Shown: in pieces, positions 34,199 to 36,763 of the stretch
Position numbering within the stretch: the first letter of the stretch is position 1
How the letters are laid out: every line of letters starts with the position of its first letter
DNA from: Nitrosomonadales bacterium
GTDB lineage: Bacteria > Pseudomonadota > Gammaproteobacteria > Burkholderiales > Gallionellaceae
Length of the DNA stretch: 36,763 nt
Direction of reading: 5' to 3'
Assembly (NCBI GenBank): GCA_025408405.1
Contig: JANYJE010000072.1
Span: 1-36,763, forward strand
Notes under the pieces: generated by a model
Seen by the model: only the letters and a program-made list of their open reading frames with translations
What the model was told of the DNA's origin: nothing
Database searches by the model: none
Program-made: the position numbers and the translations under genes

Positions 34199-36342
34199 CT
34201 TTTCAGTTTGGCAAAAGCCGCAGCCATGGCGCTGCCGGCACTGGGTTGTGGCCGCTGCTGGTGCTGGGACAGGCGCTTGGCATCATTGCGGTCACGCGGC
34301 TCAGGCTGGCTGCCGGCTTGCGGCGCGCTGTCCGTGAGGCGCATGGTCAGCGCAATGCGTTTGCGCTTTTCATCCACTTCCAGCACCTTGACCTTGACCA
34401 CCTGTCCGGCCTTGACCACGCTATGCGGATCTTTCACAAAGTTGTTGGAAAGGGCAGATATATGCACCAGCCCATCCTGATGCACGCCGATGTCGACGAA
34501 GGCACCGAACGCCGCCACGTTGGTGACCACGCCTTCCAGTATCATGTCCGGGCGCAGGTCCTTGAGTTCTTCCACGCCCTCCTTGAAAGTCGCCGTACTG
34601 AATTCCGGGCGCGGGTCACGGCCCGGTTTTTCCAGCTCTTTCAGGATATCGCTGATGGTTGGGATGCCGAATTTTTCATCCGCATATTTGGACGGGTTCA
34701 GCGCACGGAGCAAAGAGCTGTCGCCGATCAGCGCCTTCATGTCCTTCTTCAAATCTGCCAGGATTTTCTCAACCAGCGGATAGGATTCAGGGTGCACAGA
34801 CGAGGCATCCAGCGGATTCTCGCCGCCCATCACGCGCAGGAAACCTGCCGCCTGCTCGAAGGTCTTGTCGCCCAGGCGCGGCACAGCACGCAAGGCAGCG
34901 CGCGAGGCAAACATGCCCTGCATGTCGCGATATGACACGATGCTTTGTGCGACACTGCTGCTCAGGCCTGAAACCCGCGCCAGTAACGGCACAGAGGCGG
35001 TGTTCACGTCTACGCCCACGGCATTTACGCAATCCTCGACCACGGCATCGAGCGAGCGTGCCAGTTGGGACTGCCCGACATCGTGCTGATATTGGCCCAC
35101 GCCGATAGACTTGGGGTCTATTTTCACCAGCTCCGCCAGCGGGTCCTGCAGGCGGCGCGCAATTGACACCGCGCCGCGCAAGGTGACATCCATGTCGGGC
35201 AATTCGCGCGAAGCAAATTCAGATGCCGAGTACACAGAAGCCCCCGCTTCGGACACCACGATGGAAGTCAGCTTCAGTTCCGGGCGCAGTTTGATTAGGT
35301 CTTTCGCGAGCTTGTCGGTTTCACGCGAAGCGGTGCCGTTGCCGATGGAGATCAGCGCCACCTGATGTTTTTCTGCCAGTTTGGACAGGGTGTGCAAGGA
35401 ACCCTCCCAATCGTTTCTGGGCTGATGCGGATAAATCACGGCAGTATCCACCACCTTGCCGGTAGCATCGACTACCGCCACCTTGACGCCGGTGCGCATG
35501 CCGGGGTCAAGCCCCATGGTGGTGCGCGGTCCGGCAGGGGCGGCTAGCAGCAGGTCTTTCAGGTTGCGCGCAAAGACGTTGATCGCCTCGATTTCAGAGC
35601 GTTCACGCAGAGCCCCCATCAGCTCTGTGTCCAGATGCAGAAAGGTCTTTACGCGCCAGGTCCAGCGCACGCTGTCGGCCAGCCATTTGTCGGCCGGACG
35701 ATTCAGGTTCTTGATGCCGAACTGTGCCGCGATGCGCGCCTCGCACAGGTTGTGTGGCGCATCCCATTTGGGTTTCTCTGTCTCTGAATCCAGGCGCAGC
35801 GTCACGTTCAGCATCTCTTCGCGGCGGCCGCGGAACAGCGCCAGCGCGCGGTGTGAGGGAATGGTTTTGAGTGTCTCGGAGTAATCGAAATAATCGGCAA
35901 ATTTTTCGCCGGCCTCTTGCTTGCCTTCGACCACCTTGGACTCCACCACGCCGTGTTCCAGCAGGTATTCGCGCAAGGCTTGCAGCAGCGTGGCATCTTC
36001 GGCAAAGCGTTCCATCAGTATCTGGCGCGCCCCGTCCAGCGCGGCCTTGGTGTCCGCGACACCGGGGTTTTCCCCCTGTTCGCTGGTGAAGCTGGGCTTG
36101 AGGTATTTGGCGGCTTCCGCTTCGGGTGTCAATGTGGGGTCGGCCAACAGCGCATCTGCCAAGGGCTGCAAACCCGCTTCCAGAGCGATTTGTGCCTTGG
36201 TGCGGCGCTTCTGCTTGTACGGCAGGTAGAGATCCTCCAGGCGCGTCTTGTCTTCGGCATGCATGATGGCGTCGAGGAGGACGGGTGTCATTTTTTTCTG
36301 TTCTTCGATGGAAGCGATAATCGCCGAGCGCCGCTCTTCCAG
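34195..36342 (-). CDS. tex: Transcription accessory protein Tex, N-terminus missing at an inverted junction
   Basis: About 715 codons remain. Homology starts at [20 protein letters not shown], which lies roughly 65 residues into a normal Tex (about 770-780 residues). The rest is complete: helical Tex-N part ([20 protein letters not shown]), YqgF/RNase H-like domain ([20 protein letters not shown]), HhH region ([33 protein letters not shown]) and S1 domain ([20 protein letters not shown]). Tex binds nucleic acid and aids transcription and stress fitness. Sequence beyond 36343 is not its continuation but a second tex on the other strand. No ribosome binding site supports the GTG at 36343-36345, so the gene is broken here or the assembly is wrong. 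Confidence 0.9.
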   Translation of the reverse strand: MEERRSAIIASIEEQKKMTPVLLDAIMHAEDKTRLEDLYLPYKQKRRTKAQIALEAGLQPLADALLADPTLTPEAEAAKYLKPSFTSEQGENPGVADTKAALDGARQILMERFAEDATLLQALREYLLEHGVVESKVVEGKQEAGEKFADYFDYSETLKTIPSHRALALFRGRREEMLNVTLRLDSETEKPKWDAPHNLCEARIAAQFGIKNLNRPADKWLADSVRWTWRVKTFLHLDTELMGALRERSEIEAINVFARNLKDLLLAAPAGPRTTMGLDPGMRTGVKVAVVDATGKVVDTAVIYPHQPRNDWEGSLHTLSKLAEKHQVALISIGNGTASRETDKLAKDLIKLRPELKLTSIVVSEAGASVYSASEFASRELPDMDVTLRGAVSIARRLQDPLAELVKIDPKSIGVGQYQHDVGQSQLARSLDAVVEDCVNAVGVDVNTASVPLLARVSGLSSSVAQSIVSYRDMQGMFASRAALRAVPRLGDKTFEQAAGFLRVMGGENPLDASSVHPESYPLVEKILADLKKDMKALIGDSSLLRALNPSKYADEKFGIPTISDILKELEKPGRDPRPEFSTATFKEGVEELKDLRPDMILEGVVTNVAAFGAFVDIGVHQDGLVHISALSNNFVKDPHSVVKAGQVVKVKVLEVDEKRKRIALTMRLTDSAPQAGSQPEPRDRNDAKRLSQHQQRPQPSAGSAMAAAFAKLKS

Positions 36343-36763
36343 CACAGATTGCAGCCGCCATCACTCTGCTGGACGAGGGGGCAACCGTGCCCTTTATCTC
36401 GCGCTACCGCAAGGAAGCGACCGGCGGGCTGGATGATACCCAACTGCGCACCCTTGACGAGCGGCTTAAATACCTGCGCGAACTCAACGAGCGCCGGGAA
36501 GCCATCCTCAAAAGCATTGAAGAACAAGGCAAACTGACAGACGATCTGGTGCGGGCTATTCGGCTGGCCGACACCAAGGCAAGGCTTGAAGACCTTTATC
36601 TGCCGTTCAAGCAAAAACGCCGCACCAAAGCCATGATCGCCCGCGAGGCCGGGCTTGAACCGCTGGCCGATCTATTGCTGGGCGACCCCAACCTTGAGCC
36701 CGAGGCCGCGGCCCTGCCCTTTATTGACGCTGAAAAAGGCGTGGCCGACGCCAAGGCAGCCCT
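36343..36763 (+). CDS. tex: Second, different Tex fragment on the plus strand (both ends missing)
   Basis: A continuous frame with no upstream start begins at about 36345 and runs off the window (139 codons). It reads [40 protein letters not shown] and later [20 protein letters not shown], the N-terminal part of Tex. It starts about 15-20 residues after the normal beginning. By eye it shares around 60 percent identity with the minus-strand copy where they overlap, so it is a different gene rather than a folded-back copy. It meets the other fragment head to head at 36343-36345. Confidence 0.85.

Noticed and set aside
35603-36364. A 253-codon minus-strand frame overlapping tex
   Set aside because: It is an out-of-frame shadow of tex, very rich in Arg, Gly and Ala, whereas the tex frame carries all conserved motifs.

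Overview
The window reads as a bacterial chromosome segment, most likely a betaproteobacterium near the Nitrosomonadales/Gallionellaceae. That placement is an inference from gene order and protein style, not from a marker search. Most of it is ordinary housekeeping DNA. Small low-GC or scarred accessory patches lie between the housekeeping blocks, usually next to tRNA genes or insertion-sequence remnants.

Layout. 1-1.5 kb: the end of an IS3-family element that has cut into a Cys-rich secreted-type gene, followed by a small membrane protein and a type IV pilin-like protein. 1.5-2.1 kb: a duplicated tRNA-Ser 3' end and the intact tRNA-Ser(GGA), each followed by a terminator. 2.1-7.9 kb: gloB, divergent from a yafS-like methyltransferase, rnhA and dnaQ (the same gene neighbourhood as E. 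coli gloB-yafS-rnhA-dnaQ), then a YhiN-type flavoprotein and a CYTH/CHAD protein. 8.0-10.1 kb: an accessory patch with a membrane protein, a solo IS end, a 39-residue protein, a BrnT/BrnA-like toxin-antitoxin pair, and a HigBA-type pair whose toxin has lost its middle. 10.2-17.1 kb: rep helicase, tRNA-Leu, a tRNA-Gly/Cys/Gly cluster, a Ser/Thr kinase fused to a cyclic-nucleotide-binding domain, ppsR, a Sel1-repeat protein and tRNA-Val. 17.2-30.5 kb: gltX with tRNA-Ala and tRNA-Glu, the classic rimP-nusA-infB-rbfA-truB-rpsO-pnp block, then uvrC, pgsA and tRNA-Pro/Arg/His. 30.5-32.0 kb: the last ~34 codons of an integrase beside tRNA-His, a Roadblock-like protein and a PH-like membrane protein. 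32.2-34.2 kb: a pseudouridine-synthase homologue with an altered catalytic motif, a 2OG-Fe(II) oxygenase-like protein and a FrnE-like thioredoxin-fold protein. 34.2-36.8 kb: two different tex genes joined head to head, both lacking their 5' ends.

How the genes work together. The central block couples transcription (NusA), translation initiation (IF-2), ribosome maturation (RimP, RbfA), tRNA modification (TruB) and RNA decay (PNPase). It has an attenuator-like hairpin in the rimP leader and a terminator/promoter overlap before rpsO. Replication and repair functions (Rep, DnaQ, RnhA, UvrC) are scattered around it.

The items most worth a second look are the inverted tex junction at about 36,343 (real rearrangement or assembly chimera), the internally deleted HigB-like toxin beside an intact antitoxin, the D-to-E change in the pseudouridine-synthase homologue, the kinase-cNMP fusion, and the scars linking a 33-bp IS end at two places 8.5 kb apart. 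I found no CRISPR array, rRNA gene, or clearly novel multi-gene system.
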